DNA from: Trileptium ribeirensis
Taxonomy: Eukaryota; Nematoda; Enoplea; Enoplida; Thoracostomopsidae
NCBI GenBank assembly: GCA_030248225.1
Contig: JASANE010017373.1
Coordinates: 1 to 64,000 of the forward strand
DNA length: 64,000 bases
Reading direction: 5' to 3'
Position numbers and translations under genes: made by a program
Part shown: piece after piece, positions 12,090 to 24,274 of the stretch
How the letters are laid out: every line of letters begins with the position of its first letter
Position numbering within the stretch: position 1 is the first letter of the stretch
The notes under the pieces: generated by a model
Told to the model about the DNA's origin: nothing
Seen by the model: only the letters and a program-made list of their open reading frames with translations
The model's database searches: none

Positions 12090-15000
12090 ATCTGAGCCAA
12101 CAATAATTCCTAACATAGTGGTAAACATTCTTTAAGAAAAATAACAATAGTAATCCGCTAAGTAGGTTGGTATAATCCAAACACGCTCTAAATGATGCCC
12201 CGCTGACGGCGCCAACCCAAGCTTTCTTCCATTTGCGATGTGGCGCGCTTCTTCATGATGTCGGATAATCATAAAGCGGCAACATTAATAATATATGTAT
12301 GTCTAGCGCTTTTCTGTAAAACCTAGATCAAACAAAAGAAGTCTGCTTTTTAGAGTTTCATTTCATACATTTTTGCTTTTCGAAAGCAAGAGCCTTACCA
12401 GTGCTCAAAATTAAAGCTGAACTTCTCGAAATTAAGTTAGATTAACAACGTTAATTGAAAAGTGCAAGTTACATGTCTTTGGATATCGGAGTCTATTTAA
12501 ACGTATATCCTGTGTATCAGAGAACAAGATAAGCCATATGATGCTAAAATATTTATATATAATGAATATATGTCATGTAGGATACTTCAAACTATTCCTC
12601 TGTGATATGAAGCGCGATCGAATTTCTTGTTATTCATAATCACATTTAGCTGTCGGGTTCAGGCATTCATTTGTAACTCCTTTATACTCCTCGACATGTC
12701 AATTAAAATTGACTGGGTTAGCGGGGTAGTCAGACCATGTGTGCTTTAGTCTGAGCCATATCAAGTTGGCGTTGTACTACAAAATCCGTGTCGCTTGGAT
12801 TTGGATGGCTATAAGCTCCCCGACGTATTATATCTGAGCGAAAATGTTTTATTTGTATTGGACAGAGCTAAAGCGATTGCGAAATACTCAAATTAGAGCC
12901 AGCATTTTGGTTGAAAAACATAACACAGCCCGACTAGATTGTAGCCTGATCCGATAGTATGCTTAGTAGCCAGTATAATTTAAAATTGGAATTATGACTT
13001 GTTAATTGCGACTGTGTATGTTCACTGTGGGATGTGTGGGCTTCGCTACGTCGTTGCAAGTGTTTTCAAAAGATATTAATTGGCGCTGTAGAATATCAGT
13101 AGGTTGAAGGCTTTTTCATTTTAACCTGGTATGTAGTGGTCATATTAGCCTTAATGTTACAAAAAAACAACGCAGTTGGAGGTTGCATGGTAGTTCTTTG
13201 ACTACTTCCGAGAGCTGTATTTGAGCACGAGGCTTACTGAGAAGTATGGCAGGTATAGCTTGCTAGCACTCACTTAAGTATGTTACATCAAAGCTGCTAG
13301 CTTTTTTCAGAGGATGAAGTTTACCCAGAAACTCATAGGAAAGACATTTTCGTCGTTTGTGGATCACAAAGAACAGTGACACGCCAGGGCCATGGCAGAA
13401 AAGACGAGAGCAGCCTTCTCCTCATTAGGCTAAACTTTAGGGTCCTCACCACGTAGGCTATTAAATGTGCTACATAAACAAAGGTGCGAAGAGTAACGTT
13501 TCATTTACAAATATAGTATCGATTTACAGCGAGCATAATGATTGAGTGTTAAGGCAGACACCAAAATATCCGCCCCACCGGGTCATGAAATGGAATGAAA
13601 ATGGCATAGCTAAAGATCTACCCTTGGAGATCCCCCTTTCCGGACGAGCTATATGTGCCACTAACCCTGTCTGTTGATCGATAAATCAAGGAGTCGTAGG
13701 AACATATGGTGCCTTCCTTTGTCCCTTTAAAGTCCTGAAAGCCGCTAATATCATGTAATAACATGAAATATAATTAATGTAGGAACCATTTCAAACACAT
13801 CAAAATCATCTGATTATCTGATCTTTAATTCTCCCTAGGTTTATTTTACCATATATTAACAAAATATGACCGTTCTTGTTCCGTTTAAAATTTGTAAATA
13901 ATAGATAGTTGTATGTCTACGTACTAATATGAGCCGAGGAAGAGGTTATGTATCAAGCCAGTGTTGAAAATTCTGATGGTAGCATCGTATTATACAGTGA
14001 GGTCGTAACACTGCATTACTTTCTTAATACTAGTGCTGCATATATCAGCAGTGAGATTCGCGGGTGCTCCTGTCTCCATTTCGATGTGGTGTTCGACAAC
14101 AACGGTTTGCATTAGGTCACCTATGAACCGCGATAAAAAAGATGAATTTTAAGCTCAACATTTTATCAATAATTTAGGAAAAATAACACCAATGTTTGCA
14201 TTGAACTAATAGCTGAAGATATGCGTACTGGAACACAACAGGATAATATTTTTATACAGTGGGTAATTTCACGAAACGAGTTTTCAATGGGATAGCAGTG
14301 TTACATGAACACTTATTCTATGTATTTCAGTAGCTAAGGATCTCAGTAGCGTTGAATTATACATAGTTAGTTTAATGATTGCCGGAACGCGTTTTTCAAA
14401 TATAATTGACAGAACCTCTTAACTGCCTGCTGCCTATCTGAATTGAAAACAGTTCACCTGTCAAGTTATTTTTCAACGTATCTTATTTTCTATTAAGCGT
14501 AGCGGACTTTATATAATGTATTTTGCGTGCAAGAACTGCATTATACAATTTGTTTTTACAAAGCCTGCCGCACAATTACGGTGGTATAGTAAATCTCGTA
14601 TTCTGGCTAGAGGAAGCTATGCCAGGTGTTAAATAATGTCTAATTATGTATATACATAATAAGTATCATACATATATATATATATCTTTTTATGTTTGAA
14701 ATACACATGGCAAGTTCGGCCAAGCATAAGAGCGATAATATTGAATGCGCCGTTTTTATACTGTACGCTGCAATTTGTCACGCAACTACTGTTTCCCACG
14801 CCATAAATTGCTGGTGTAGTTGTCCTAACTGCACTCAGCGAGTCATTTATTAGCATGTTGATATTGAGAAAGTGAGAAGATACATATAAATCTGTATCGC
14901 CTCTAAAGTTCAGTAAAACCAAATAGCTGGCATATAAAGACTTAGTAAGTTGGCACTCCTTTTACTGTTGCGAAGATTTATCACACATGTATAAACACAT

Positions 15001-15589
15001 TTAATCGCGGCGGCTATGATTAAATGCAAAGTAAGTTTCTTGAAGTTTATCTCCCCGTAATATGTGCGAGGACTTTAATAACGCTTTAGCATCGTGTTGT
15101 ATAAAAACTTTTTAACTGACCTGTAGCACGTTACATCCAGCGGAGGGGAGTATAGCTGTACATCGTCAGTAGCGTGTTTGTTTATAGCACACGGCACTTC
15201 CCCCAACCAAGCATCACAGCCCCGCCTCTGTTAAGACTGCCGTCCAAGATTGCTGTACTCACGTTGGATACTAACCTTCCCCATACGTATTTGCACAAAA
15301 ACATTGCTGTCGGAAGTACAGTATATAATTGGCAGGGGAAATAGGGTACGGTTAATTTTTGAGATTACTTTAAAAACTTTCTGGCATTTCGTCGAGCCCC
15401 CTCCAGAGCCGGGGTTCTCATAAAAGTGGGTTTGGGGGCGTTGTGATCGTTTCAGAGCTGATTAGGTCACTAAGGGTAAGTCTCATAGCTCTTTTTCTTT
15501 TATCATCCTCATGAAATTTTTAGTATGAGCGTGCGTTTGCTTCGCTTTGTTGCCGCACTGAAGATATTGTAAAATTGTAAATATACATA

Positions 15590-16208
15590 CTTTGTTTATC
15601 TTTGTCCATAATGAAATGACTATGTAGCTTTCCCTCTGGTATTCTCAGTATCCCGAGGTGGTACTGGAGACTTCTGATGAGCCTGTGCGCAACTCCACCG
15701 TTGAAGATATATACTGTGTTTCACTCGCTAAAAATTTAAAGTTCTCTGTACAACTAGTTAAATATATGCCAAATTGATCAAATTAATCAAGTGTCGTCAC
15801 CGCTGTCAAAATCAACGTCATTATGTAGCAAGATTAGTTTCTGAGCTAGCCCTTGGATAACCAATTTCACGGCGCAGCGTGGTCATTAACTTGACCAGAC
15901 GGCTTGTATAAGGTTATAAGTTAAATTTGGACCGATTTCCAGAGATGAAATTAGAGATATTTGAAACCATTAGTAGTTGACTTCGATACACATCCAGCAA
16001 AAGCTAGCGCAGAGCTGTGCATGTGCAAAAATTTCCGAACCCGTTGGTAGCGGTGGAAATCAGATCTTGGCCACTGAAATTAGTCTCGTGCTTTTGGATC
16101 AGATAAATCTGTCAGGCCCGCGTAGCGTGAGACTTTAAATCTATATTAGTAGCTTTGCAATTTTTGTCATTATAAATCTTAAACCTATTAAAACTAGTTA
16201 TTAAAACT
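15590..16208. other. No gene seen
   Basis: AT-rich sequence just outside the right palindrome arm. I see no coding, RNA or clear repeat feature. Confidence 0.5.
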
Positions 16209-16955
16209 GGTTGTGAATTCTGGATTTTGAATGTATAATTTATAGAGATGTGCACAGCTATGTTGAGCATTAAATTACAAAATGAGCCACATAATATCAG
16301 CGACGTTGCTGGAATACTTGAGAAGATATACGGAATGTTCTGCTCACAGTTTTTAATTCCATAGTGGACGAATTGCTAATTGCTCTACAGAATGAGACCA
16401 AACACACATGTATAGATCGAGTGGTTGGGGAGATATTACCGTTTTCGTTGTATTTTGGGTCCAATGGACCCATTGAAAAACATTTTTGACCCAACCCTGC
16501 AGCAAAATAATGACAATAGCAGCGCACTATTTGCAGTTGTGTTGAGGATGAATTTCTCTGCAGAATGAGTCCAGACAGACCGGTTGCGGTTGCGGAGATA
16601 TTACTATTCTCGTGTATTTTGAGTCTCATGGGCCCATTTTTGAGCCCGTTTTGACGCAAATCCTGCATTCTAAGAGAACAACGTAGCAACGCATTATACG
16701 CTAATTTATGGAGATGTTTTCTGTACAAAATTAGCCCCATTTCACTCTGTTTGTCGAGTTACAATAAGTAACCTGATTTTTTGGGCCCCTTCGGGAACTG
16801 AACCGGACCCGTTTTTCCGGCCGAAGATCTCGGAATCGGTCTTCGCGCCTGATTAAAGTGCACAACTAGAAATTTCAAACTTTCAAATGAGCTATTGCGT
16901 GATTCAATCGGCCCAATTAGCGTTGAGTTATGGTTGTCACCCAAAAAACCTGAAA
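16209..16955 (+). repeat. Dispersed repeat family B, copy 1
   Basis: Shares about 700 bases with 41240-41885 in the same orientation. Shared stretches include GATGTGCACAGCTAT near the start, GGTTGCGGAGAtATTAC, and TTTCAAAtGAaCTgtcGC-like text near the end. Internally two degenerate units (about 16379 and 16558, offset near 180) resemble each other. The open frames on the minus strand are by-products of the repeat. No transposase or RT is recognisable. Confidence 0.75.
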
Positions 16956-18460
16956 TCCAGAATGAGCAGAGCAGTGCTATTTTTAATCTCGAAATTACCA
17001 GAACTCCGCGAATGTATTATGGACATAGTTAATCCTCAACAGCCCAGAAATAGAGGAACCTGATGAACTTGAAATCTGCTCGTTAGGTGATTAGCTCAGA
17101 ATTGTGGAGGATTGCGCATTCTAGCCAGTAGAGATTACAAGTTTCGATTCATAAACGTGTTGTTAATCTTTATACTTGGTATAGTCTTCGAAATCACGTT
17201 TAGACACCATAACTGTGAAGTCGAATAGCGACATCTTGTTCTGTTTTACGTGCCGTTATTTAAAACGAATTTACTATTAATATCCACCTGTTATGGCTCA
17301 TAGAAACGCAAGTTTGTTGTTAGTTTAGCTTATCGCTAGAACTTTTATGCTAATAATTACCGCCAAAACTTGTACGATGGATTTGGGTTCTATATTCATA
17401 CTACTATCGTAATGGCACTTACGTGAGTAGAACTATTTCGTGGGACTCGCCATTTGAGTGAAATATCTGCTCATTTTGCTGCATTAATACTCAAGTTGTA
17501 TAATTAACATAAATCACTAAAATACAGGTATCGTTTAATATATGGGTATATTTATATAAATAGTAAATATCTATCAATATTAAATGAAACAAATACGTGA
17601 AATCGCCCTGGTTTCTAATTTTGCAACATTACAAGTTGCAGTGTGGTTTGCCGAAGAAAAATATTAGCTAAGTCGCGTTCAAACGCGAAAATTTTGAGCT
17701 CGAAATTTGATGGTGATTTTTAAAGGAAAATTGCGATGTTTCAAAATTTGAGCTCAATCTTTTTCAGGTAATACATCTCCTCGACGATTAGCTAAATGAA
17801 TGTCGACGAAAAGTTTGAACAGTGTTTACACGCTCAAACTTACCAAAAATGCAAGAAAGGTGCTTTCAAATTTTGATCAAAATTTCACCCAAAAGCTTGA
17901 GCGTGTGAACATGTCTTTAGACAGCTAGTCGTGAAAAATATGAGTGAGAACGTGACGAAATATTTCTGCCAGCCGGCTGGCCATTTCGTTTTATACAATT
18001 CCGCGTCTGTCTTGGGCTTTGGCAGGTCTCTACCATCCTTTTCGAGACCCATGAGATACAGCGGATTTCTACTTCATTTTGAATAAATTAGTGTTAACTA
18101 TAAAATAGTGCTCAATATCAATTAATTACTGATACGTATATATAAGTTTATTCGCCTAGTTAATGTAAGTTATACCAGAAACATTTTTATGCACGAATAT
18201 ATAATCAAAAAACCGTTTTTGTTTATATCACATAGAGCTTCATTAAACATCAGAAAATGGAGCCGTAATAGTAATAAAAAAGACGGTATATAGTGTTTGA
18301 AGTTTAAATATAATTTTGAAATTTTAAGACATGGTTCCTCATATCCGAAATATCTCACAGTTTTGGCCGGATATACAGATATGGTTAACCATAGCCCTCA
18401 CCGTCATTAATAGTTCTTTTATTTGCTTTGTATATGATATACCTGTGTATTTATGAAGAA
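16956..18460. other. Gene-free stretch with short inverted repeats
   Basis: AT-rich. Around 17670-17920 it has repeated GAGCTC/CAAATTTT words, a perfect 18-bp palindrome AAATTTTGATCAAAATTT (17868-17885), and an approximate inverted pair (about 17824-17838 against 17895-17911). No gene was recognised. Confidence 0.5.
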
Positions 18461-18479
18461 TCACAAACATCAGGCACCT

Positions 18480-18600
18480 TTAAGAGCCGAGCTTGGCCTT
18501 AAGGCCCTGGCTTGCCACCGACGGTTCATGAAGGGCCGAGCCGAACCGGACAACGTTTAGGAGGAGCCGAGCCGAGCTGGAGCTTGAAAGTCTGACTTTT
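18480..18600. repeat. GC-rich GAGCCGAGCC-type simple repeat
   Basis: Repeated GAGCCGAGC/GGCCGAGCCGA words form a GC island in AT-rich surroundings. Related GAACCGAGC words recur at 18980-19080. No frame is convincing. Confidence 0.5.
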
Positions 18601-21200
18601 TGTCACCTATAATTTACCTGTCGATGCATCGCCAGTACTAAAGTGTAGTGGCAATACATACATTTATGCAGTAGAAAAAATTCATAACAAAACATGAATG
18701 TGTGTCTTTTATTCCAGCCTACTCCAGGCTAAGTGCAGCACCCAACAATAATGAATCAAAGCTGAATGAGACCAGTTGGTCAATTTTACAGTATTTATAT
18801 TCGGTTTGTTTGCAAGGGCTCTACGTTTTTTGTATTTCTATAACAGACCATTATGAATATATTTTAATTTGTCCGTCTGGGTCCATAATATACAAAAGTG
18901 GATTCGACACCCTATGGTATATGTTTGGCAAATGTTTTCTGTAGACGGACCGTGTTGATCGGAGCTTTATATTTGGCCTAAGAACCGAGCTACCTAAGCC
19001 ATTCCTTTGAAATTGATACACTACCTAAATTGATCCTGAAAAAATTCACCAGAACCGGATCCGAGACGAGCCTAAAAGTTAAGCTGCGTTCTCCTGTGTA
19101 TTGATGAGAAGTTTGTTAAAACTCTATGCATAAATTTGTTATATATAAGTGTTAAAATTCTTAATATATAGAGATATTATATTCATTAGCATAATATATA
19201 ATGCATTATGTAGATGTTCATCGAAAAATAATAGCCAAACGAAACGAGCTTTCCTACTATCGACAACAACGAAAGCCAGTGACCTGTAAATTATATAATT
19301 ACTATTGCCGCAAAATATCGTTTCAGCTGCGATATAGTAGTACCCATCAGAAATAGTTCTGAAGGTAGCATACTGCTTCAAGTTAAGTACGTATATATAA
19401 GTAAGCCGAAGTGTCCGACTAGTACTTTTCGGGTTCGAAGAATTGATTTTTATACGAAAAAGGCAGCTTTGTTATTTTTTGACAACGAACGCACAGTAGG
19501 GACGCTTTTTTATATTTGATGCTATATAATGATCAAAATTACGTGTCTTAAACTGCTCTCGTAATTATTCCATGATATGCATTGAGAGATTTCAATTTTA
19601 TATTTACTTTTGCTAAAGCATGTTATAGTTAGGCCCGGAGCACGTAGTCATACTTCTACTAAGGGGGGCAAATCAAATTCAGTGGGTGCAGAATTTAAAA
19701 TGTTCCTTTAGGTGAAATGCACAAAAAACTCGCAGATAAGCTGACGTAACGCATTCAGTTTCATTACTAGTTGTTAGTTACGAATGAACGGACAGTCTGC
19801 GCAGCGAAAGTTCTTAAATATTCTCAACGAGGGCGAAAACAACCTCAGGAGGAAGGCGATGTGCCTCCCCTTGCAAACGCCAGATTCCGCTACGAAATAA
19901 AAAGGCAACTCAGTGGTGAGTAATTAGGTCTATATGCTGCTGCTATCAGGTCTATATGGCGCTGGCTATCAGTCGGCACTGGCTAAGCGGTTCAAACACA
20001 ACTTCGGTCGTACGCTCCCGGCTCAGACACGACGACTCGGTTCCGTAAGTAAATGTGACGTCGCCCGAGTCATTACAATTGAAAATGAGCATGACATACC
20101 TGATGTCTCTAAAATAAATTTTCCCAGCTCATCCCAGATCGTATACGTGTTTTAAAGGTCGATCCTGTCCTCGTAATGTACTCGAATAAAAGTAGACTTT
20201 GGCACTGAAAGTTCATAAAACATGGCCCAAGGCACGACAGTTATTCACAATGTGGGCTTCATGCGCTACAAAACGTAGTCGCGATAATACAGTCAGATGT
20301 CCGAAAATAGATAAACATAATCCGGGCTTCATCCAAAAACTGTGTAAAGTGCATGCTTTTTAGCAAATTTTATTTGTGCTACATTTTAATTTGTCAAAAA
20401 CTAATTAGTATAAAAGAGAAATCGTGGAAGTAGCCATTATTGTACCGACGCGGGTTTTCATTTTACGCATCAAAATTGAGTTATGGAAAAAACGCAATTT
20501 TGGGTTTCACTACGAAGCCGCGTTGTTTTTGCAACACCGTTTGCGTTAAATCGATGTTTACAATACTACAAAACAATAGAAACGTTGAGTAGTCTGTGTA
20601 AAAAACACATTAATGGCAATTATAATATGTTTTGGGGTTTTAAACGCTGCCACGAATTTAAAAAATTGAAAGGAAAAATAAAAATACACTCTACTACACA
20701 CATCCCTTGAGCAGGGTTGGTTTTTTCAAATAGGATGATATTTAAATTTAATATAAATATAATTGTCGCGAACTGCGTTTGTTATAAAAATTAGTAACTT
20801 GACAAGAAAGTACCTTTGTATTGTTTGTGTTTTGGTGGTCTGCCGTTTGTCACACCAGTCTCAAATTACACGGTGAGATAATTGAAGCGATTGAAGATAA
20901 TGTTTGAAGCGAGGAGATTTTGTTGTTATGTCAAGTCATTTTGTACAATTTTCCGAGCTTAACTGAAGGATGGATTGTGTATCGAGGTCGCTGATCCATT
21001 GATTAGTGGACATTATAGGGCCCCATTTGCCGTATAGTTGGCTTCGTATTTGGTGCTAGCTAGTACCGCTGTAGGACACGGAGCACTCAATATGTATTTA
21101 TAGCTTCGGTGTGCCAAATTTTCGCTCCGGAGCATAGCCTGTCTGCAGTCCAGGATCAGCTCATCGCTCCGCTGTGGTGTTGGCATGCTAAATATCTACT
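18601..21200. other. No gene recognised
   Basis: AT-rich sequence with short open frames (for example 19934-20155 and 20483-20710) that resemble no family I know and have no supporting context. 19640-19920 has a slightly more GC-rich, repeat-like texture. Confidence 0.4.
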
Positions 21201-21203
21201 TAT

Positions 21204-21290
21204 TTACCGGGGAATAACCGGAACCGGAACCAGCAACCGAAACCGTCCATTTAAACCGGATCCGGAACCGGAACCTGGTCTTCGAAATTT
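21204..21290 (-). repeat. Diverged fragment of the CCGGAA-ended repeat
   Basis: A run of GGAACCGG/CCGGATCC words starting with GGGGAATAACCGG, the inverse of the end seen in the full copies (GGTTACTCCC). Confidence 0.6.
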
Positions 21291-21589
21291 ATATATAGTA
21301 AAACAGATGATGGAAGAAATGAAGGTATAGTGGATTTAAAATGCATTAAAAATAACTTTTACATTAAACTTAATGTATTGCGATGGTATTATTGCCTTTC
21401 CGAATCTTTTAAGAGACTGAGGAAACTAATAATATTTATTTATCGATCAAATATGTCGGTTTTTGGACATTCAGAGCAAAAAATGTCTTCCACTATACAC
21501 CATTGCGTATACTGCGTCAAATCGAATGTGCTTGCAAAGTTTGGAGCGTAGAATACACACTTTCACTCTGTCTCCAGTCGCCTCCCTTT

Positions 21590-22376
21590 ACTACACATAC
21601 GTTTGTTGCATGTTCTTCTGTAGGAAAATTAAAATTATTGGTTTATATGATTATAATAGAAAATAATTGATAGAAGGTAATTTTCTTATCAGTGGTCAGA
21701 GACACTGTTTAGGCTAGTGTTGGACAAACAGTGCCCGTCAGTTAGATCATAATGATGATAACTTTCCAACCAGAATTCTATAAATGAGACACACTGTGAT
21801 GCTGCTCGCACAGTTTCAATAAATACAATTCATTGCCAAGAAAGCAGTTTCTAGCTGCGTTGCAGATAACGTTAGTTTACTTCAATTTAGACTGATTTAC
21901 CAAGTGCACAAGCGCACTGGCGGGTGCTTGACGTAATTTATGTTAGCCAAGCATACCCTAAGTGCTTCTGCGTAAGCCATACTGTACCACAACAGACCGG
22001 TTTATTGGACCGGTTTAATTCAAACGTATCCTACAGACTTCTGGATGTGTAAAATAGCTGCTACAAGCATCGACTTGGCTTTGATTTAACAAACCCCTGC
22101 AGATTATGAAAAATTTCTGCTCAGATTATGTGCCCTACCTACGTTTCACACGGCAAATTGGTTAGTTAACCTTTTCTTTTGCTTGGTTGTATTGGAGCTT
22201 GATCATTGTATAATATATATTACATATGTTTGGATTACAGGATGAAGCAAAAAACGTGGAAAATTTGAAACAAAATTGTTAAACCGGAATTCCGGTTCCG
22301 GTATGGTTTTTGCCCTTTGCCGGAACCGCAACCGGAACACGATTTTCGCCGGAACCGGAATTCCGGTTACTCCCTG
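21590..22376 (+). mobile_element. CCGGAA-ended dispersed repeat, full-length copy 1
   Basis: Non-coding element of about 790 bases. It starts near ACTACACATACGTTTGTTGC and ends in ...GGTTACTCCCTG. It matches 34228-35005 in the same direction and 63062-63802 in the opposite one. The last ~95 bases hold two perfect 16-bp palindromes AACCGGAATTCCGGTT (22282-22297 and 22353-22368), separated by further CCGGAA/TTCCGG words. I see no terminal inverted repeat at the other end, no poly-A and no frame, so its class is open. Confidence 0.85.
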
Positions 22377-22720
22377 TTATTTACAGTTACTGTGATCATT
22401 AAAGACTGTCTCTTGCATACCTTGTCTCTGTTTTGCTCTTTTTTGTGAAGAACTTACAAGAAAATAAACATAAAAACCAGTCGTAGTGGAACTACATTTT
22501 TTGAGCGGAGCGACGGCATTAGTAATATGAACGTACTCAATGTCTTGGGAATATATTATTACCTAGACAACAATGAGTAAATGAAAGAATAGTTTTATTT
22601 ACCCCAGGTTATATGCCGTTACAACGACTCTACTACCAATAATTAAGCTGTTATGAGCTCAATTAGGGTGTTAATTAGCTTAATTAGTGATGAAATTGGC
22701 AAGTTGCCAAACTTCTAAAA
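22377..22720. other. No gene seen
   Basis: AT-rich spacer between two repeats. Confidence 0.4.
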
Positions 22721-22900
22721 TATCAGGTGCACATCCTCACATGATAAGCTTTCAAACAAAAAAAGTTTTTTGAAATAGGTTCAGTGGTTCTTGAGATCCA
22801 TGAAAGACGAACGGACATCGGCTTTTTTGCTCCCAGACAGAAATTAAAAACGCTTAGCTCGATCGCCTCGCTTCGCTCGGCGACCTCGCTCTGCTCAATA
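22721..22900. repeat. Dispersed repeat with TTTCAAACAAAAAAA and a CTTCGCTCGG tail
   Basis: The layout is: TTTCAAACAAAAAAA, then a CAGTGGTTCTTGAGAT-like phrase, GACGAACGGAC, and a tail of CGCTTCGCTCGG words. A similar order occurs at 58545-58700. The bacterial-looking minus-strand frame (SEVAERSEA) is just the translation of this tail. Confidence 0.55.
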
Positions 22901-23319
22901 AATAATAGACATATTATATACATGAAATAATGCTAAAGCTGTGTGTCAACAGAAGAGTTGTAGACCGTTTTCGTTACTACGAATGTATATAAGAAAATTG
23001 TTGAACCATCCTCTCCACCTTTTTCGAAATGCTAAAATAATATTTGATCGCCTGCAATTATTTAAGCTATTTTCTAGGTTTTCTGTGTCGTTAGAAAAGC
23101 GAAATGATAGCAGTTTATGGAATGCGTAAAATTTTTGTCAACGTTAGCTGATGTGTCAACCCGTTGAGTGTATTGTAAGCCTGAAGCTGCTTAGTCATAC
23201 GGCCGTACGGTCTTTACAGTTAGCAGATGTGTAGAATAGTGATGTACAAGCAAGTTTCAATGCAAATCAATAGTTCCAAAGCTATCCCCATACAGTGCTA
23301 TTATATAGGTGATATAACA

Positions 23320-23816
23320 TAACAACAACAATGAATTTATAACGCGCTTTTTTCGCAGGAGCGTTGCAGAAGCGCAAAAAGAGAATGTAATGATACGTGT
23401 ACAATATGAAAAATTGTCATGTCATTGGGAATAAATGAGTCTTTAGTTTAGATTTGAATTGAGTAATTTCAAGATCACGATTTCTCAATGTGGCTGGCAG
23501 TTTATTCCATTCTGAGGGTCCCAAAAATTGAAAACTGCCATTTCTTGTCATATCAATACGCAATACCCGTTCGTTGGCAAGTCGCGATCCTGTTGAGTTT
23601 GTGAGCATGTCAGCAATATATGTCGGACTGTTGACACTAAGTGCGTTGTATACCAGTAAGAGAATCTTGTATTGAATGCGTCGGTCAAGAGGCAACCAAT
23701 GAAGATTTCTCAAAACGGGTGTTATATGGTCTTGTCGACGAAGGCTGCCTTCCATTACCTCACCTTCCACCTGCGCTGAAGAAGTGCGAGAAATTTTAGA
23801 GAATATTACGATTTTG
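23320..23816 (-). pseudogene. L2/CR1-like LINE, 5'-truncated 3' end
   Basis: On the minus strand, a frame from about 23811 to the stop at 23414 encodes the C-terminus of a non-LTR retrotransposon polyprotein. The recognisable order is HITPVLRNLHWLPLDRRIQYK, then LLVYNALS, then EWNKLPATLRN, then FKSKLKTHLF, typical of L2/CR1 elements downstream of the reverse transcriptase. The 3' tail after the stop includes GCGCGTTATAAATTC followed by TTG repeats, as in L2-type ends. The endonuclease and the RT catalytic core are missing, so it is a dead-on-arrival insertion. It abuts a tandem duplication at 23817. Confidence 0.85.
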
Positions 23817-24273
23817 CAACAATAAATGTGGAAATTAGCAAAAATTTTGGGTCCGCAAGAGCTAAAAATTCTGTACATGAGTGGAAATTATGATTGGATA
23901 TACATTTGCACCGTAGCAAAATCGAGTCTTCGATTCCCAACACGAAATTATTCAATCTACATGTTTGCTAGCATATTTGAAGACGTTTATGCATTAATTA
24001 AGAAATATAATTTGAATCATCTCTTGCTGTATTTTTGCTTTGTATTTATCTCAACAATAAATGTGGAAATTAGCAAAAATTTTGGGTCCGCAAGAGCTAA
24101 AAATTCTGTACATGAGTGGAAATTATGATTGGATATACATTTGCACCGTAGCAAAATCGAGTCTTCGATTCCCAACACGAAATTATTCAATCTACATGTT
24201 TGCTAGCATATTTGAAGACGTTTATGCATTAATTAAGAAATATAATTTGAATCATCTCTTGCTGTATTTTTAC
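23817..24273. repeat. 222-bp direct duplication (two copies, 235-bp offset)
   Basis: 23817-24038 and 24052-24273 look identical by eye and are separated by a 13-base linker. Each copy contains an open frame of about 70 codons, which repeats because the DNA repeats; it resembles no known protein. The perfect identity suggests a recent event. Confidence 0.9.
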
Positions 24274-24274
24274 T

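Larger units (their letters stand above)
8157..15589. repeat. Right arm of the large imperfect palindrome
   Basis: This is the reverse complement of 1-7420. It carries the mirrored receptor exon fragment (8157-8666, minus), the mirrored hAT-like MITE (11331-12089) and the mirrored gene-free flank. Clear differences from the left arm include a 7-A versus 3-A run in the receptor exon, a changed AT microsatellite near 14660-14690, and local scrambles such as 11360-11385 against 4215-4230. Both insertions and substitutions separate the arms, so they are not exact copies of one read. Confidence 0.95.

Noticed and set aside
22723..22923. Minus-strand frame with a bacterial-looking SEVAERSEA stretch
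   Set aside because: It is the translation of a CGCTTCGCTCGG repeat tail that recurs at 58680; no sign of bacterial DNA.
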